From: Thermodesulfobium acidiphilum
Lineage (GTDB): Bacteria > Thermodesulfobiota > Thermodesulfobiia > Thermodesulfobiales > Thermodesulfobiaceae
NCBI RefSeq assembly: GCF_003057965.1
Contig: NZ_CP020921.1
Span: forward strand, 1,251,001 to 1,315,000
Direction of reading: 5' to 3'
Length of the DNA stretch: 64,000 nt
The position numbers and the translations under genes were made by a program. The notes beneath the pieces are model-generated. The model was not told the origin of the DNA, did not search any database, and worked only from the letters and a program-made list of their open reading frames with translations. Shown here one piece after another: positions 1 to 10,401 of this stretch; positions within the stretch are counted from its first letter, which is position 1, and every line of letters starts with the position of its first letter.

Positions 1-3000
1 TTGCAACTAATGTAGTGTTGGTTAACATTGTTGAATCTTTTACAAATAATCTTGAATTCTTATTACACGAAGCAAAATCACCCTGATAAATGTATATAGG
101 TGTAACCATCTCACCAGTTTCAGAGTCCAAAACTGGTTCAAACTTTGGGATAACAGCCATACCTAAAACTGGACTCGTTATACCTTCCGCAATCTCTTTA
201 CCTGGTACTACTTTTTCTCTATCTTTGATCTTAATATCAAGATTGGCATTAACCTTTATTATTATTGGTTTTTCTTTAGTAAACAAAACTTCACCATTTT
301 GAGAAGCAATACTTATTACGTTATTCTCAGATATAACTCTTTCCTCAACAGGCATTGTATAAAAAACAATATTACCCTTCTCTGCTATAAGATATTCATT
401 ATCCTCATCTTCCTCAACCAAGACATCGTTTTCTTTAACAAAAGAACCATCCTTAACGTGTAGAAGCATCCCTCTATTTACAAAAACTTTAACGCTTGTC
501 TCTCCTTTTATCACGATATTTCCTTCAGAAATAGCTATAGTAGTCTCTATGTTATCGTTCAAAAAAGTGAACGTCTTAAGAGATTCGAACTTTACTGTAC
601 CACTAATCTTTGATCTTTCTATATTCTTACTCCTATGAAGAGCAACCCCACCAGTGTGAAATGTTCTCATAGTCAGCTGAGTACCAGGCTCCCCTATAGA
701 TTGTGCAGCAATAATGCCCACAGCTTCACCAAGTTCTACAACTTCCCTGGTAGCAAGACTCCAACCGTAACATTTTTGACACACTCCATGAGGTGTTTTA
801 CAGGTTAAAGGAGATCTTACAGCTACTTCTTTTATTCCAGCATCTACTATCTTATCAGCTATAGAAGGAGTTATTAGTTCATTTCTTTTAACTATTAATT
901 TTCCATCAGCATCATAAATATCTTCAGCGCTAAACCTACCAATTATTCTGTCTTTTAATTCCAAAATAACCTTTGTTCCATCCATCAGATCAGAAACTAC
1001 AATACTTTCTTCGCTGCCACAATCTTCTTCTCTCACGATTATTTCTTGTGCAACATCGACCAGTCTTCTTGTAAGATATCCAGAGTTAGAAGTCCTTAGT
1101 GCAGTATCGACCAAACCTTTTCTTGCACCATATGTTGAAATAAAATATTCCATCATATTCATGCCTTCTTTAAGGTTTGCCTTTATAGGAATAGGTATGA
1201 TTCTACCGTGTGGATCTGACATAAGACCTCTCATTGCAGCCAGCTGTCTAACTTGATCGATATTGCCTCTTGCACCAGAATTTGCCATCATAAAAACGGG
1301 GTTTCTTTCACCCATACTGGAGTTCATTCTGTCCTTAATTTCGTCAGTAATCATATTCCACTTTTCTCTTACTTTAGCATCCTTTTCTTCTTGAGTCATA
1401 GTACCTTCAGAAACAAATTCATCAAATCTTTTAATTTCTTCTTCTGCCCTCTTTATTATTTCTTTCTTTTCTGCAGGTACAACAAGATCATCAATTGAAA
1501 TAGATATTCCAGATTCTTTAGCATATTTAAATCCTATATCCTTCAAGTCATCCACAAGCTTCACCGTTCTGGTAAGCCCGAAATCTTCATAACATTGCCT
1601 TACTATCTTTGCAATTCTCTTCTTTGTCAGCGGTTCCCTATAATAAGGCCACTTACCAGGCAAAATTTCATTAAATAATATTTGACCTACACTAGTAGCT
1701 AAAAATTCCTTATCAATTTTCACAGCAATTCTATCAATAAGACTAAGCGAGAATTCATGTGGTGGTTTTACACTATCAATTTGATACCTTGTAATAGCAT
1801 CATTTTTGTCTATAAAAAACAAAAACGGTTGTCCAGTTTGTATTTTTTTAACACAAGTTGTCAGATAACCATTAACTCTTTCGCAATAAACGTCTATTTT
1901 TTGGGTTTCATCAATTTCACCCTTCTTAAAAGCGTCTATAGCATCTTCTTCGCTTCTAAAAGTAGGATTTTTTTCAAAACTTGTAAGATAATGAAGCCCT
2001 AAAACCATATCCTGTGAAGGAGTTACCAATGGTTGACCATTAGCAGGAGACAATAAATTATGACTTGAAAGCATTAATACTCTTGCCTCAGCTTGTGCCT
2101 CAAGAGATAGTGGAACGTGAACAGCCATTTGATCTCCATCAAAGTCTGCATTAAAAGCAGCACAAACCAGAGGATGAAGTTGAATGGCTTTGCCTTCTAT
2201 CAAAACTGGTTCAAAAGCTTGAATTCCTAGCCTGTGAAGCGTAGGAGCACGATTCAGAAAAACAGGGTGTCCCTGTATAACTTCAGCAAGAATATCCCAT
2301 ATAACATTTTCGCCCCGTTCTATTTTTCTTTTAGCTCCTTTTACATTTCCAGTTAATCCTCTTTTAATAAGTTCGTGAATTACAAAAGGCTTAAAAAGTT
2401 CTAAAGCCATTTCTTTCGGCAATCCACATTGATGAAGTTTAAGTGTAGGACCCACAACAATTACTGAACGTCCAGAATAATCCACCCTTTTCCCCAACAA
2501 ATTCTGTCTAAATCGTCCTTGTTTCCCTTCAATGATATCAGAAAGAGACCTAAGAGGTCTGTCATGGGTCCCCGTTACGGGCTTTAATCTTCTTTCGTTA
2601 TCAAAGAGTGCATCCACTGCTTCTTGAAGCATTCTTTTTTCATTTCTAACAATAATTTCAGGAGCACCCATATCAAGTAGTTTCTTTAATCTATTATTTC
2701 TATTAATAACCCTTCTATAAAGATCGTTTAAGTCCGAAGTAGCAAATCTCCCACCATCTAATTGAACCATGGGTCTAAGATCAGGCGGAATAACAGGTAT
2801 GGCCTCCAAAACCATCCAGGCAGGATTAGCACCCGATTTTCTAAAAAATTCCAAAACCCTGAATCTTTTTATCATTTTTAGCCTTTTTGGACTTTGAAAA
2901 GATGTTGAAATCATTTCTTCTTTAATCTGATTACTCAATTCTTCAACGTTAATAGACTCTAATGCCTCTTTAATAGCTTCAGCACCCATTTTTGCTACAA

Positions 3001-3673
3001 AATAGTTTTGACCAAAGCTATATGTATAATATTCATATTCATCAGCAGTCAAAATTCTACCTGCTTCGAGAAAAGTGTTTTTAGGATCTACAACTTGATA
3101 ATTATCATCACTTAAATGTTCCACCTCAATTGCCGATCTACCAAGTTGTTTTACCCAGTATTCGTATTCATCTTCGGAAAGCGTTTTAAATTTTTGTAAT
3201 CCACTATCTTTAGGATCTAAAATTAAATATCTTGAAAAATATATTACTTCTTCAACTTCTTTGTTTGAAATATCTAAAACAGAACCTATGTAGCTCGTAG
3301 TGCCTTTGAAATACCAAATATGAGCAACAGGAGCTGCCAGATCAATGTGCCCCATTCTTAATCTTCTTACCTTCGACGAAGTAACCTCAACTCCGCATCT
3401 ATCACAAATCGTTCCTTTATATCTTGGTCGCTTATATTTGCCACAATAACATTCATAATCTTTCGTGGGTCCAAATATCTTTTCACAAAAGAGACCGCCT
3501 CTTTCAGGCCTTAACGTTCTATAATTAATAGTTTCAGGCTTTTTTACTTCTCCTCTTGACCACGATCTTATCCTTTCGCTTGACGCAAGCCCAATCTTTA
3601 TAGCCACAAGTTTAGAAGAAGTTTTATCCTTAACCTGTTTGTTATCTTCACTAATTTCAACAAAGGGTTCCAA
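1..3673 (-). CDS. rpoC: DNA-directed RNA polymerase subunit beta' (3' end cut by window edge)
   Basis: Catalytic beta' subunit of RNA polymerase. 1224 codons are visible and the C-terminus lies beyond position 1. Near residues 70-92 there is the N-terminal zinc site (CYCGKYK...CDRC). The Mg-binding active-site motif [12 protein letters not shown] is at about residues 508-519. The second zinc site ([11 protein letters not shown]) and the following [18 protein letters not shown] block lie further on. The remaining 200 or so residues look like beta-barrel insert domains. The start is a TTG at 3673, placed 8 nt after AAAGGGAGG; no better ATG is present before the conserved N-terminus. It follows rpoB by 57 bp and is surely cotranscribed with it. 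Confidence 0.97.
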   Translation of the reverse strand, partial: MEPFVEISEDNKQVKDKTSSKLVAIKIGLASSERIRSWSRGEVKKPETINYRTLRPERGGLFCEKIFGPTKDYECYCGKYKRPRYKGTICDRCGVEVTSSKVRRLRMGHIDLAAPVAHIWYFKGTTSYIGSVLDISNKEVEEVIYFSRYLILDPKDSGLQKFKTLSEDEYEYWVKQLGRSAIEVEHLSDDNYQVVDPKNTFLEAGRILTADEYEYYTYSFGQNYFVAKMGAEAIKEALESINVEELSNQIKEEMISTSFQSPKRLKMIKRFRVLEFFRKSGANPAWMVLEAIPVIPPDLRPMVQLDGGRFATSDLNDLYRRVINRNNRLKKLLDMGAPEIIVRNEKRMLQEAVDALFDNERRLKPVTGTHDRPLRSLSDIIEGKQGRFRQNLLGKRVDYSGRSVIVVGPTLKLHQCGLPKEMALELFKPFVIHELIKRGLTGNVKGAKRKIERGENVIWDILAEVIQGHPVFLNRAPTLHRLGIQAFEPVLIEGKAIQLHPLVCAAFNADFDGDQMAVHVPLSLEAQAEARVLMLSSHNLLSPANGQPLVTPSQDMVLGLHYLTSFEKNPTFRSEEDAIDAFKKGEIDETQKIDVYCERVNGYLTTCVKKIQTGQPFLFFIDKNDAITRYQIDSVKPPHEFSLSLIDRIAVKIDKEFLATSVGQILFNEILPGKWPYYREPLTKKRIAKIVRQCYEDFGLTRTVKLVDDLKDIGFKYAKESGISISIDDLVVPAEKKEIIKRAEEEIKRFDEFVSEGTMTQEEKDAKVREKWNMITDEIKDRMNSSMGERNPVFMMANSGARGNIDQVRQLAAMRGLMSDPHGRIIPIPIKANLKEGMNMMEYFISTYGARKGLVDTALRTSNSGYLTRRLVDVAQEIIVREEDCGSEESIVVSDLMDGTKVILELKDRIIGRFSAEDIYDADGKLIVKRNELITPSIADKIVDAGIKEVAVRSPLTCKTPHGVCQKCYGWSLATREVVELGEAVGIIAAQSIGEPGTQLTMRTFHTGGVALHRSKNIERSKISGTVKFESLKTFTFLNDNIETTIAISEGNIVIKGETSVKVFVNRGMLLHVKDGSFVKENDVLVEEDEDNEYLIAEKGNIVFYTMPVEERVISENNVISIASQNGEVLFTKEKPIIIKVNANLDIKIKDREKVVPGKEIAEGITSPVLGMAVIPKFEPVLDSETGEMVTPIYIYQGDFASCNKNSRLFVKDSTMLTNTTLVA

Positions 3674-3730
3674 AACTATTTCCTCCCTTTCAAAATTTGA
3701 TATCTAAAACTAAAGATGTTAACTCCTGTT

Positions 3731-6700
3731 CTAATCCTCAACGTCTACCGACTTCAAAAGTGGCAATACGCTATTATCATCTTCATCTATGTGCTCCAAA
3801 TCAATTTGACTTCCGTCTTGATGTATTAGAGTAATATCAAGCGCCAATCCTTGAAGTTCTCTAACTAATACTTTAAATGATTCAGGTAACCCCGGAGTTC
3901 CAAGGTTTTTACCTTTGATTATCGCCTCCATAGCCTTTGTTCTACCAGTAATGTCATCAGATTTTATAGTCAATATCTCTTGCAACACGTTTGCAGCACC
4001 ATATGCCTCTAAAGCCCAAACTTCCATTTCTCCAAACCTTTGACCACCGAACTGAGCCTTGCCTCCAAGTGGTTGTTGAGTGATCAGAGAATAAGGACCG
4101 GTTGACCTTGCGTGGATTTTATCATCAACAAGGTGTACAAGTTTTAAGAGGTACATATAACCTACGGTTACAGGAGATAAAAAGGGATCGCCAGTTTTCC
4201 CATCATAAAGAGTAACTTTCCCATTTTTTCCAATAAATGGTTTAATTTCTCTTGCTTTTTCTAAATATTCTTCAACAAATCTTTCGGATGCCCTTTCACC
4301 AAACGATTCGTCAAAAGGGGTTGCCTCAAACTTATATTTTATGTTTTTATCCTTGCCAAAGTTGTTAAGAACCCCTGCCGCAAGGCCTAGAAGTACTTCA
4401 AAAATCTGCCCAACGTTCATTCTTGATGGAACGCCCAAAGGATTCAAAACAATATCTACAGGTGTCCCATCGGGTAAATATGGCATATCAGCTTCTGGTA
4501 AAATTTTAGATATTACCCCTTTATTTCCGTGCCTACCTGTCATCTTATCTCCAACAGAAATCTTTCTTAATTGAGCCACTGTAACTCTCACTTTTGTAAT
4601 CACCCCAGGTGGAAGATCGTCTCCGTTATTTCTAGAAAAAACTTTCACATCGATAACCTTACCCTTTTCTCCATGGGGTAACTTGAGAGAAGTATCTCTC
4701 ATATCCTTCAATTTATCACCAAATATTGCTCTCAATAACCTTTCTTCTGATGGTGGTTCTACATCTCCTTTAGGAGTAAGCTTACCTACTAAATAATCTC
4801 CAGCTTCTACTTCAGTCCCAATTACAACAATACCCTGTTCATCAAGGTTTCTTCTTGCTTCTTCTGAAACATTAGGAATCTCTCTCGTTATCTCTTCATC
4901 TCCCAATTTAGTAGACCTTGCTTCAACTTCATAACTTTCAATGTGAATGGACGTAAATACATCTTCTCTCACAAGCCTATTGCTAATTAGTATTGCATCT
5001 TCAAAGTTGTAACCACCAAATGGCATAAAGGCAACTAATACATTTCTACCTAGGGCCAGTTCTCCGCTATCAGTTGCACAACCGGATGTAAGAACTTGTC
5101 CTTTCTTGACTCTGTCACCTGCTCTTACTAAAGCCTTTTGGTTAAAACACGTTGCATTATTTGTCCTAACAAATTTCATTAATTTATATTCCTTTGAAGT
5201 TCCATCACTAAAATCAATAACTATTTTTCCTCCAGCAGCGCTCCTAACAATTCCATCCTTTTCAGCTATATGAACCATACCCGAATCAATAGCAGCAACC
5301 ATTTCCATACCAGTACCAACCCATGGCGCTTCTTCTATAACAAGAGGCACGGCCTGACGCTGCATATTACAACCCATCAACGCACGGTTTGCATCATTGT
5401 GTTCTACAAAAGGGATTAAAGAAGAGCTCAAACTAAGCATTTGCTTCGGAGAAACACCAATATAATCAATTTTATCAGGTGCAACTTGTTGAAATTCTCC
5501 ATTATATCTTGCTACAACAGTGTCTCCAACAATCTTCTTGTTTTCAACTTTTACATCTGCAGACGCAATATAAACGTTTCTCTCTTTACTAGCCGTAAAG
5601 CTTTCAATAATATCAGTCAGTTTTCCGTTTTTAACCTTTCTGTAAGGAGTCTCCAAAAAACCATAATCATTCACAACAGCATAAATAGTTGGTGAACTAA
5701 TCAATCCAACATTTGGACCTTCAGGAGTTTCAATAGGACAAAATCTGCCATAATAAGAGGGATGAATATCTCTTACCTCAAATCCAGCTCTCTCTCTTGT
5801 TAACCCACCAGGACCAAGGACAGAGATCCTTCTCTTGTGAGTTAATTCAGCAAGAGGATTAGTTTGATCCATATACTGAGACAATTGACCAGTGCAGAAA
5901 AATTCACGCAAAGCCACAGTAAGGGGGCCACTATTTATAATGTTACTAATCTTAAGTTTTGTAGTACCTTTATATAAAGACATCCTCTCATGAATTACAT
6001 GTTCCATCCTATACAAACCTTCTCTAAACTTTTGTCTTACAAGTTCTCCCACCAATCTTACTCTTCTATTTTCTAGATGATCGATGTCGTCAAGAGTACC
6101 ATCCCCATAATGAAGATTTACAAGATACTTAACAATTGCAAGCATATCTTCTCTGTGAAGAACCAGATAATCAAGTGGTACAATACCATTTAAACCTAAC
6201 TTTTCGTTTATTTTTAGACGGCCAACCATACCTAGATCGAATCTCTTTTTGTCAAAAAACCTACTATTGATAATTCCTTTAGCTGCCTCAGGATTTGGAG
6301 CCTCTCCCGGCCTTATTTTTTTATAAAATTCTTGAAGAGCCTCTTCTCTATTTTGAGTATTATCCTGCGCAAAAGTTGCTTTTCTAAACTTTTCATCCAC
6401 TAAAGCCTCTTCGATTCTCGACTGTTCAATTCCACAGGCTTTAAGAAAGGTAGATACAGGTAATTTTCTCGACTTCTCGATTCTAATCCAGACAGTACCA
6501 TTTGAAGGAGCTTCAAAATTTATCCAATTCCCCTTCACAGGTATTACTGTTCCAACAAATGTCTTTCGATCCATAAGATCTTTATCTTCTTTGAAATAAA
6601 CACCAGGCGACCTTGTAAGTTGATTAACTATAACTCTTTCTGAACCATTTACAATAAAGGTCGCTCGTTTTGTCATAATAGGTATTTCTCCTAACAAAAC

Positions 6701-7033
6701 TTCAGACTCTACAACTTCTTGGCTTTGTTTATCAAGTAGTCTTAATTTAACCTTTATCTGGGCCTCATAAGTCTTATCCTTGATTCTTACTTCTTCTTCA
6801 GAAAATTTTGGTTCTTCTAAACGATATGAAACAAAAGATAATTCAAACCTATCGCCCGCATCAACAATCGGGAAATAAGAGCTTAACTCCTCTCCGATTC
6901 CCTGATAAAGGAACTTTTCATAAGATTTTTTTTGCAAATCCAAAAGATTTGGTATAGGCGCCTCGATCTTTTGTTTTTCATCCAAACTTTCACCCATAAA
7001 TTTAATACGGGGTTTAACCAATACATCTCTCAT
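3731..7033 (-). CDS. rpoB: DNA-directed RNA polymerase subunit beta
   Basis: Beta subunit of RNA polymerase, about 1100 residues. The rifampicin-pocket block GQLSQYMDQTNPLAELTHKR followed by RISVLGPGG is intact, with the serine and histidine that determine rifampicin sensitivity. FCPIETPEGPN and GDKMTGRHGNKG (Mg/NTP region) are also visible. I prefer ATG 7033, preceded by GAGGTG at 7 nt, over the in-frame GTG at 7039, which overlaps that site. First gene of rpoB-rpoC. The usual upstream rplKAJL genes are absent; a divergent tatA-like gene and a tRNA lie there instead. Confidence 0.97.
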   Translation of the reverse strand: MRDVLVKPRIKFMGESLDEKQKIEAPIPNLLDLQKKSYEKFLYQGIGEELSSYFPIVDAGDRFELSFVSYRLEEPKFSEEEVRIKDKTYEAQIKVKLRLLDKQSQEVVESEVLLGEIPIMTKRATFIVNGSERVIVNQLTRSPGVYFKEDKDLMDRKTFVGTVIPVKGNWINFEAPSNGTVWIRIEKSRKLPVSTFLKACGIEQSRIEEALVDEKFRKATFAQDNTQNREEALQEFYKKIRPGEAPNPEAAKGIINSRFFDKKRFDLGMVGRLKINEKLGLNGIVPLDYLVLHREDMLAIVKYLVNLHYGDGTLDDIDHLENRRVRLVGELVRQKFREGLYRMEHVIHERMSLYKGTTKLKISNIINSGPLTVALREFFCTGQLSQYMDQTNPLAELTHKRRISVLGPGGLTRERAGFEVRDIHPSYYGRFCPIETPEGPNVGLISSPTIYAVVNDYGFLETPYRKVKNGKLTDIIESFTASKERNVYIASADVKVENKKIVGDTVVARYNGEFQQVAPDKIDYIGVSPKQMLSLSSSLIPFVEHNDANRALMGCNMQRQAVPLVIEEAPWVGTGMEMVAAIDSGMVHIAEKDGIVRSAAGGKIVIDFSDGTSKEYKLMKFVRTNNATCFNQKALVRAGDRVKKGQVLTSGCATDSGELALGRNVLVAFMPFGGYNFEDAILISNRLVREDVFTSIHIESYEVEARSTKLGDEEITREIPNVSEEARRNLDEQGIVVIGTEVEAGDYLVGKLTPKGDVEPPSEERLLRAIFGDKLKDMRDTSLKLPHGEKGKVIDVKVFSRNNGDDLPPGVITKVRVTVAQLRKISVGDKMTGRHGNKGVISKILPEADMPYLPDGTPVDIVLNPLGVPSRMNVGQIFEVLLGLAAGVLNNFGKDKNIKYKFEATPFDESFGERASERFVEEYLEKAREIKPFIGKNGKVTLYDGKTGDPFLSPVTVGYMYLLKLVHLVDDKIHARSTGPYSLITQQPLGGKAQFGGQRFGEMEVWALEAYGAANVLQEILTIKSDDITGRTKAMEAIIKGKNLGTPGLPESFKVLVRELQGLALDITLIHQDGSQIDLEHIDEDDNSVLPLLKSVDVED

Positions 7034-7157
7034 AAACACACCTCACAAGACAAGTTCTTGCATCACAGGAAGAAAAAAGATAAAATATAACACAACAATC
7101 ATTTGAAGAAAACATTTAAAAAGCGAACTCCAAAAAACAAAGAAAGGAATTAAGAAA

Positions 7158-7325
7158 ATGATAAGCTGGCAACAAACTGGGATGATAATAGCAATTCTTT
7201 TGATCGTTCTTGGTCCTAAAAAACTTCCCAAAGTTACAAAAGAAATTGGAAAAACTCTTGGAAGCTTTAGAAAGGAAACCCAACAGATCAAAGATCAAGT
7301 AGATATAACCAAACAAATTAAATAA
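7158..7325 (+). CDS. tatA: TatA/TatB-family twin-arginine translocase subunit (55 aa)
   Basis: Short membrane protein of the Sec-independent (Tat) export pathway. The sequence shows one N-terminal hydrophobic helix (residues 8-19), then the diagnostic hinge LGPKKLP and an amphipathic lysine-rich helix (VTKEIGKTLGSFRKE). This is the standard TatA/Hcf106 plan, cut to a very short tail. AAGGA lies about 9 nt before the ATG. It is divergent from rpoB; no tatC is visible nearby. TatA and TatB cannot be separated at this length, so the symbol is tentative. The coding frame is read antisense by meaningless longer frames. Confidence 0.8.
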   Translation: MISWQQTGMIIAILLIVLGPKKLPKVTKEIGKTLGSFRKETQQIKDQVDITKQIK

Positions 7326-7439
7326 GATAAAAACATTCTTAAACCAAAGCATTATCTCGCCTAAAGAAAAAACCTAAAAAAATAAAAAATTTAAGTGATT
7401 TTTGAGGCTTTATGCATATCCCTCCTAAAAGATAAAGAG

Positions 7440-7514
7440 TGGTGGGCGAAGTAGGAATCGAACCTACGGCCCCTTGCGTGTGAAGCAAGTGCTCTACCTC
7501 TGAGCTATCCGCCC
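7440..7514 (-). tRNA. tRNA-Val (anticodon CAC)
   Basis: A full cloverleaf folds on the minus strand: a 7-bp acceptor stem with one G-T pair, D-arm GCTC/GAGC, anticodon stem CTTGC/GCAAG around the loop TTCACAC, a 5-nt variable loop, and T-arm GTAGG/CCTAC with TTCGATT. The anticodon CAC reads GUG valine codons. The 3' CCA is encoded (7440-7442), giving 75 nt in all. It stands alone between the tatA-like gene and the serpin gene. Confidence 0.96.
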
Positions 7515-7565
7515 AAAAAAATGTGTAAAAATTTATTTTAACACAAATATATATTGTTGTAAATA

Positions 7566-8765
7566 CTAAAAAATTTCAAACCATTCATCGGGATGAGGAT
7601 TCTCTATTGAAGCTATTAGCAACCATGCATTAGTTGTTTTGTTAGCTATAACCATTACAAACGGATGATCAAAACTTATAACATCCTTGACATTTTTATC
7701 AAAGATAGTTTTATTTAACCCGTATTCATCAACCTTCAAAAAACTATCAGAGATCTCGTTTGAAACAAAAGAAAAGTTTGCAATCTTAAACATTTTTCTA
7801 AAATCAGCATAGCTTTGGTCAAAAGGATCTCCAACTCCTATTTCCTTAAATTCAGGTATAAAAGAAGTTTTGTATTCAAGATCCATTTTTGGAATTTCAA
7901 CCATCAAAAGCCTCTTCTTAAATTGTTTGGACCAATTAAAATAATTTTCACCATTCATATTTCTATAGATATTCATAAGGGTTTTAGTCTCTTTTGGCAA
8001 GAAAAATACCGCTTCTAGATCTGGGTCAGCCAGATTAACTTTAACTGCCTGGAAAATATCGTTCTCATAATAATCGAAATTACCAGTAGTTTTCATATAT
8101 AAAGCTTTAGCACTCTGACCATTCGAAAGATAAAAGGTACCTTTTTTTGTTAGATTTTTTGGAAATTCGTTTTTCCATGCAAGCTTTGCATAGGTAATAT
8201 TTATCAAATACATCATCGCGTCCTTGCTAACATCCTTTTTGTTAACTATACTCGTAACCTGATGATTTGTACTCGTTTTAACCCAATCGTTTATAGCAGA
8301 AGGAGTATATTTATCAGAAAAATTTATATAGGTCAAATCAAATCCAGGATAAAAAGAATTGATTGTAGCCATAAATTTGGGATCAAATGTAAATCCATTT
8401 TGAACCCAAAGTGATGACCTCGTAAAAACAAACATTTTTTTATCGTAGGTATAAGGAGTTGGGCTTACAGTATTTTTCCAAAAATAATTTATATCTGATT
8501 CGTTATAACCATCAAATCCCTGAATAAGATTTAATTCATCAAATGTATGGCCCACAGCACCATTAGAAAGAACACTTAACGACTGACCCAATCCTATTGG
8601 AGAAAAGATTACGTTATTGTCAAATTCATGATTTCTTACCTCGTTCATTAACTTAATCGCAAAATTTATATTTCCCTTAATTAACTGGCTATCATCTGCA
8701 AAAGCACCAGGGATAACGATTAGCATAAAAAACAATACATTTAAAAAAATTAACACTTTTCTCAA
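7566..8765 (-). CDS. Secreted serpin-family protein (possible protease inhibitor)
   Basis: Serpin fold, 399 aa. A signal peptide (hydrophobic residues 3-22, GAFA cut region) implies export. Serpin marks include NVIFSPIGLGQSLSVLSNGA near the N-terminus and DHPFVMVIANKTTNAWLL near the C-terminus. Starts at TTG 8765 behind AGAGGTGATC; the in-frame codon upstream overlaps this site. The hinge and reactive-centre loop (EYGLNKTIF...DVISFDHPF) lack the small-residue stretch of inhibitory serpins and are about 6 residues shorter than in alpha-1-antitrypsin, so inhibition is uncertain. Lies 54 bp after the MORN gene on the same strand. Confidence 0.9.
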   Translation of the reverse strand: MRKVLIFLNVLFFMLIVIPGAFADDSQLIKGNINFAIKLMNEVRNHEFDNNVIFSPIGLGQSLSVLSNGAVGHTFDELNLIQGFDGYNESDINYFWKNTVSPTPYTYDKKMFVFTRSSLWVQNGFTFDPKFMATINSFYPGFDLTYINFSDKYTPSAINDWVKTSTNHQVTSIVNKKDVSKDAMMYLINITYAKLAWKNEFPKNLTKKGTFYLSNGQSAKALYMKTTGNFDYYENDIFQAVKVNLADPDLEAVFFLPKETKTLMNIYRNMNGENYFNWSKQFKKRLLMVEIPKMDLEYKTSFIPEFKEIGVGDPFDQSYADFRKMFKIANFSFVSNEISDSFLKVDEYGLNKTIFDKNVKDVISFDHPFVMVIANKTTNAWLLIASIENPHPDEWFEIF

Positions 8766-8819
8766 TAAGATCACCTCTCTATACAATAAGATAACATAAA
8801 TTTTAAAAATTTATAATCA

Positions 8820-10364
8820 CTAGTATTTCTTTGGCCCTTTAAAAACACCATCAAACCAGTATCCTTTTTCAACTCTACCATCAGCATAATACATTGTCCC
8901 AAAACCATGCCTCTTTGACTTACTCCATTCCCCCTCGTATCTATCACCATTAGCATGTTCTAAAACCCCTTTTCCCTCCCAAAAATCAGAATCCCATTCT
9001 CCAACATAGTGATTTTTATTCGCTGCAAAAAACTCTCCATATCCGTGTCTTTTATCAAACTTCCACTCTCCATCATATATATCCCCCTTAGTTGATATGA
9101 ATTTACCCTTGCCATGCCTTTTACCATCTTTGCACTCTCCTTCGTATCTGTCTCCGTTTGGCCAGGTCAAAACCCCGCTACCCTTAAATTCTCCGTCTTC
9201 AAAAACACCTTCATATTTTCTACCATCTAAATTTTTTAAAACTATTACACTATAAAATTTTCCATCCCTCCACTCTCCATCACATTCAAGACCGTCAGAC
9301 AATATCAGTTTACCCTTGCCAAAAAATTGATCATCTTTAAATTCTCCAACAAATCTACTATTGTTTGGCCACCAAAAAATACCCTTACCATGCATGAAGT
9401 TATCCTTAATATCACCAAAATATTTTCTACCATCAGGCCAAAAAATTACCCTTTCACCAACAAACCTACTATTTATATATTCAACTTCATATGCTTTCCC
9501 ATCAAAGTAAATAAAGCCTTTTCCAGTTATTTTGTCATTAACAAATTGCCCTTCAAAAATTATACCGCTTGAATAAAATATTTTTCCTGAGCCGCATTTT
9601 TTCCCCTCTTTCCATTCTCCCTCATATTTATCACCATTTTTGTAATAGAATTTACCCCTACCTTCATACAAATCATTTTTCCACAAACCTTCGTATTTTG
9701 TTGAATTATGATAATACATTGTCCCAAAACCATTCTTCATTCCATCTTTAAAATACCCTTCATATCTATCGCCATTAGCTGATATAAAAATTCCCCACCC
9801 TTCCCATTTATTTTCTTTCCATTCCCCCTCATATCTATCGCCATTGGGCCAAATGTAAATCCCTCTTCCACAAAATTGATCGTCTTTATATTCCCCTTCG
9901 TATACACTACCATTAGGCCATTTAAAAATTCCCTTACCAAATTTTTTGCCATGCCTCCAAGATCCTTCGTACATCCTTCCATCAGGCCAGATTTCTTTGC
10001 CCTGAATTAATTCATCATCTTTCCATTGTCCCTCTAATCTAACACCTGATAATGGATTTGTTTCTAAAAATATAAAAACTCCGAACCCCTCCCTTACTCC
10101 CTCTTTGAATTCTCCTTCATATATTCCTTCTCCCTCATAAAAAGCCTTCCCTTTACCATGTTTTTTCCCATTCTTAAACTCACCCTCATATTTATTGCCA
10201 TTAGGTTCTATCAGTATTCCAAAGCCATGTGGAACGGAGTTTAAAAGATCTCCCTTGTATTTTGAACCGTCCTCAAAATATTTCCAGGGATCTACCTTTT
10301 TTGAATCTTCAATTTTTTCTTTCTTTTTATTAAAAACTCTAGTAATTGAATCAAAAATGCCCAA
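8820..10364 (-). CDS. MORN-repeat protein (about 20 repeats)
   Basis: About 514 aa, nearly all tandem 23-residue MORN repeats of the form YEGEWKxGKxHGxGxxxxxNGDx. I count 20, plus a degenerate last unit, after a charged N-terminal segment of some 40 residues. No signal peptide or transmembrane segment is seen, so it is probably cytoplasmic or peripheral to the membrane. MORN repeats form extended beta-hairpin arrays used for protein or lipid contact; the partner is unknown. I favour TTG 10364, 5 nt after GGAGG; the ATG at 10376 overlaps that site and has none of its own. Sits between the TPR gene and the serpin gene on the same strand. Confidence 0.9.
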   Translation of the reverse strand: MGIFDSITRVFNKKKEKIEDSKKVDPWKYFEDGSKYKGDLLNSVPHGFGILIEPNGNKYEGEFKNGKKHGKGKAFYEGEGIYEGEFKEGVREGFGVFIFLETNPLSGVRLEGQWKDDELIQGKEIWPDGRMYEGSWRHGKKFGKGIFKWPNGSVYEGEYKDDQFCGRGIYIWPNGDRYEGEWKENKWEGWGIFISANGDRYEGYFKDGMKNGFGTMYYHNSTKYEGLWKNDLYEGRGKFYYKNGDKYEGEWKEGKKCGSGKIFYSSGIIFEGQFVNDKITGKGFIYFDGKAYEVEYINSRFVGERVIFWPDGRKYFGDIKDNFMHGKGIFWWPNNSRFVGEFKDDQFFGKGKLILSDGLECDGEWRDGKFYSVIVLKNLDGRKYEGVFEDGEFKGSGVLTWPNGDRYEGECKDGKRHGKGKFISTKGDIYDGEWKFDKRHGYGEFFAANKNHYVGEWDSDFWEGKGVLEHANGDRYEGEWSKSKRHGFGTMYYADGRVEKGYWFDGVFKGPKKY

Positions 10365-10401
10365 TTTTACCTCCATAAAAGCTAACTCAATTTTATAATA
10401 T

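Noticed and set aside
7043-7352. Two minus-strand frames of 78-82 aa upstream of rpoB
   Set aside because: They are antisense to the tatA-like gene, lack an RBS and show no family features.
8820-10364. DNA repeat array or minisatellite
   Set aside because: The periodicity comes from coding MORN repeats; codons diverge between units.
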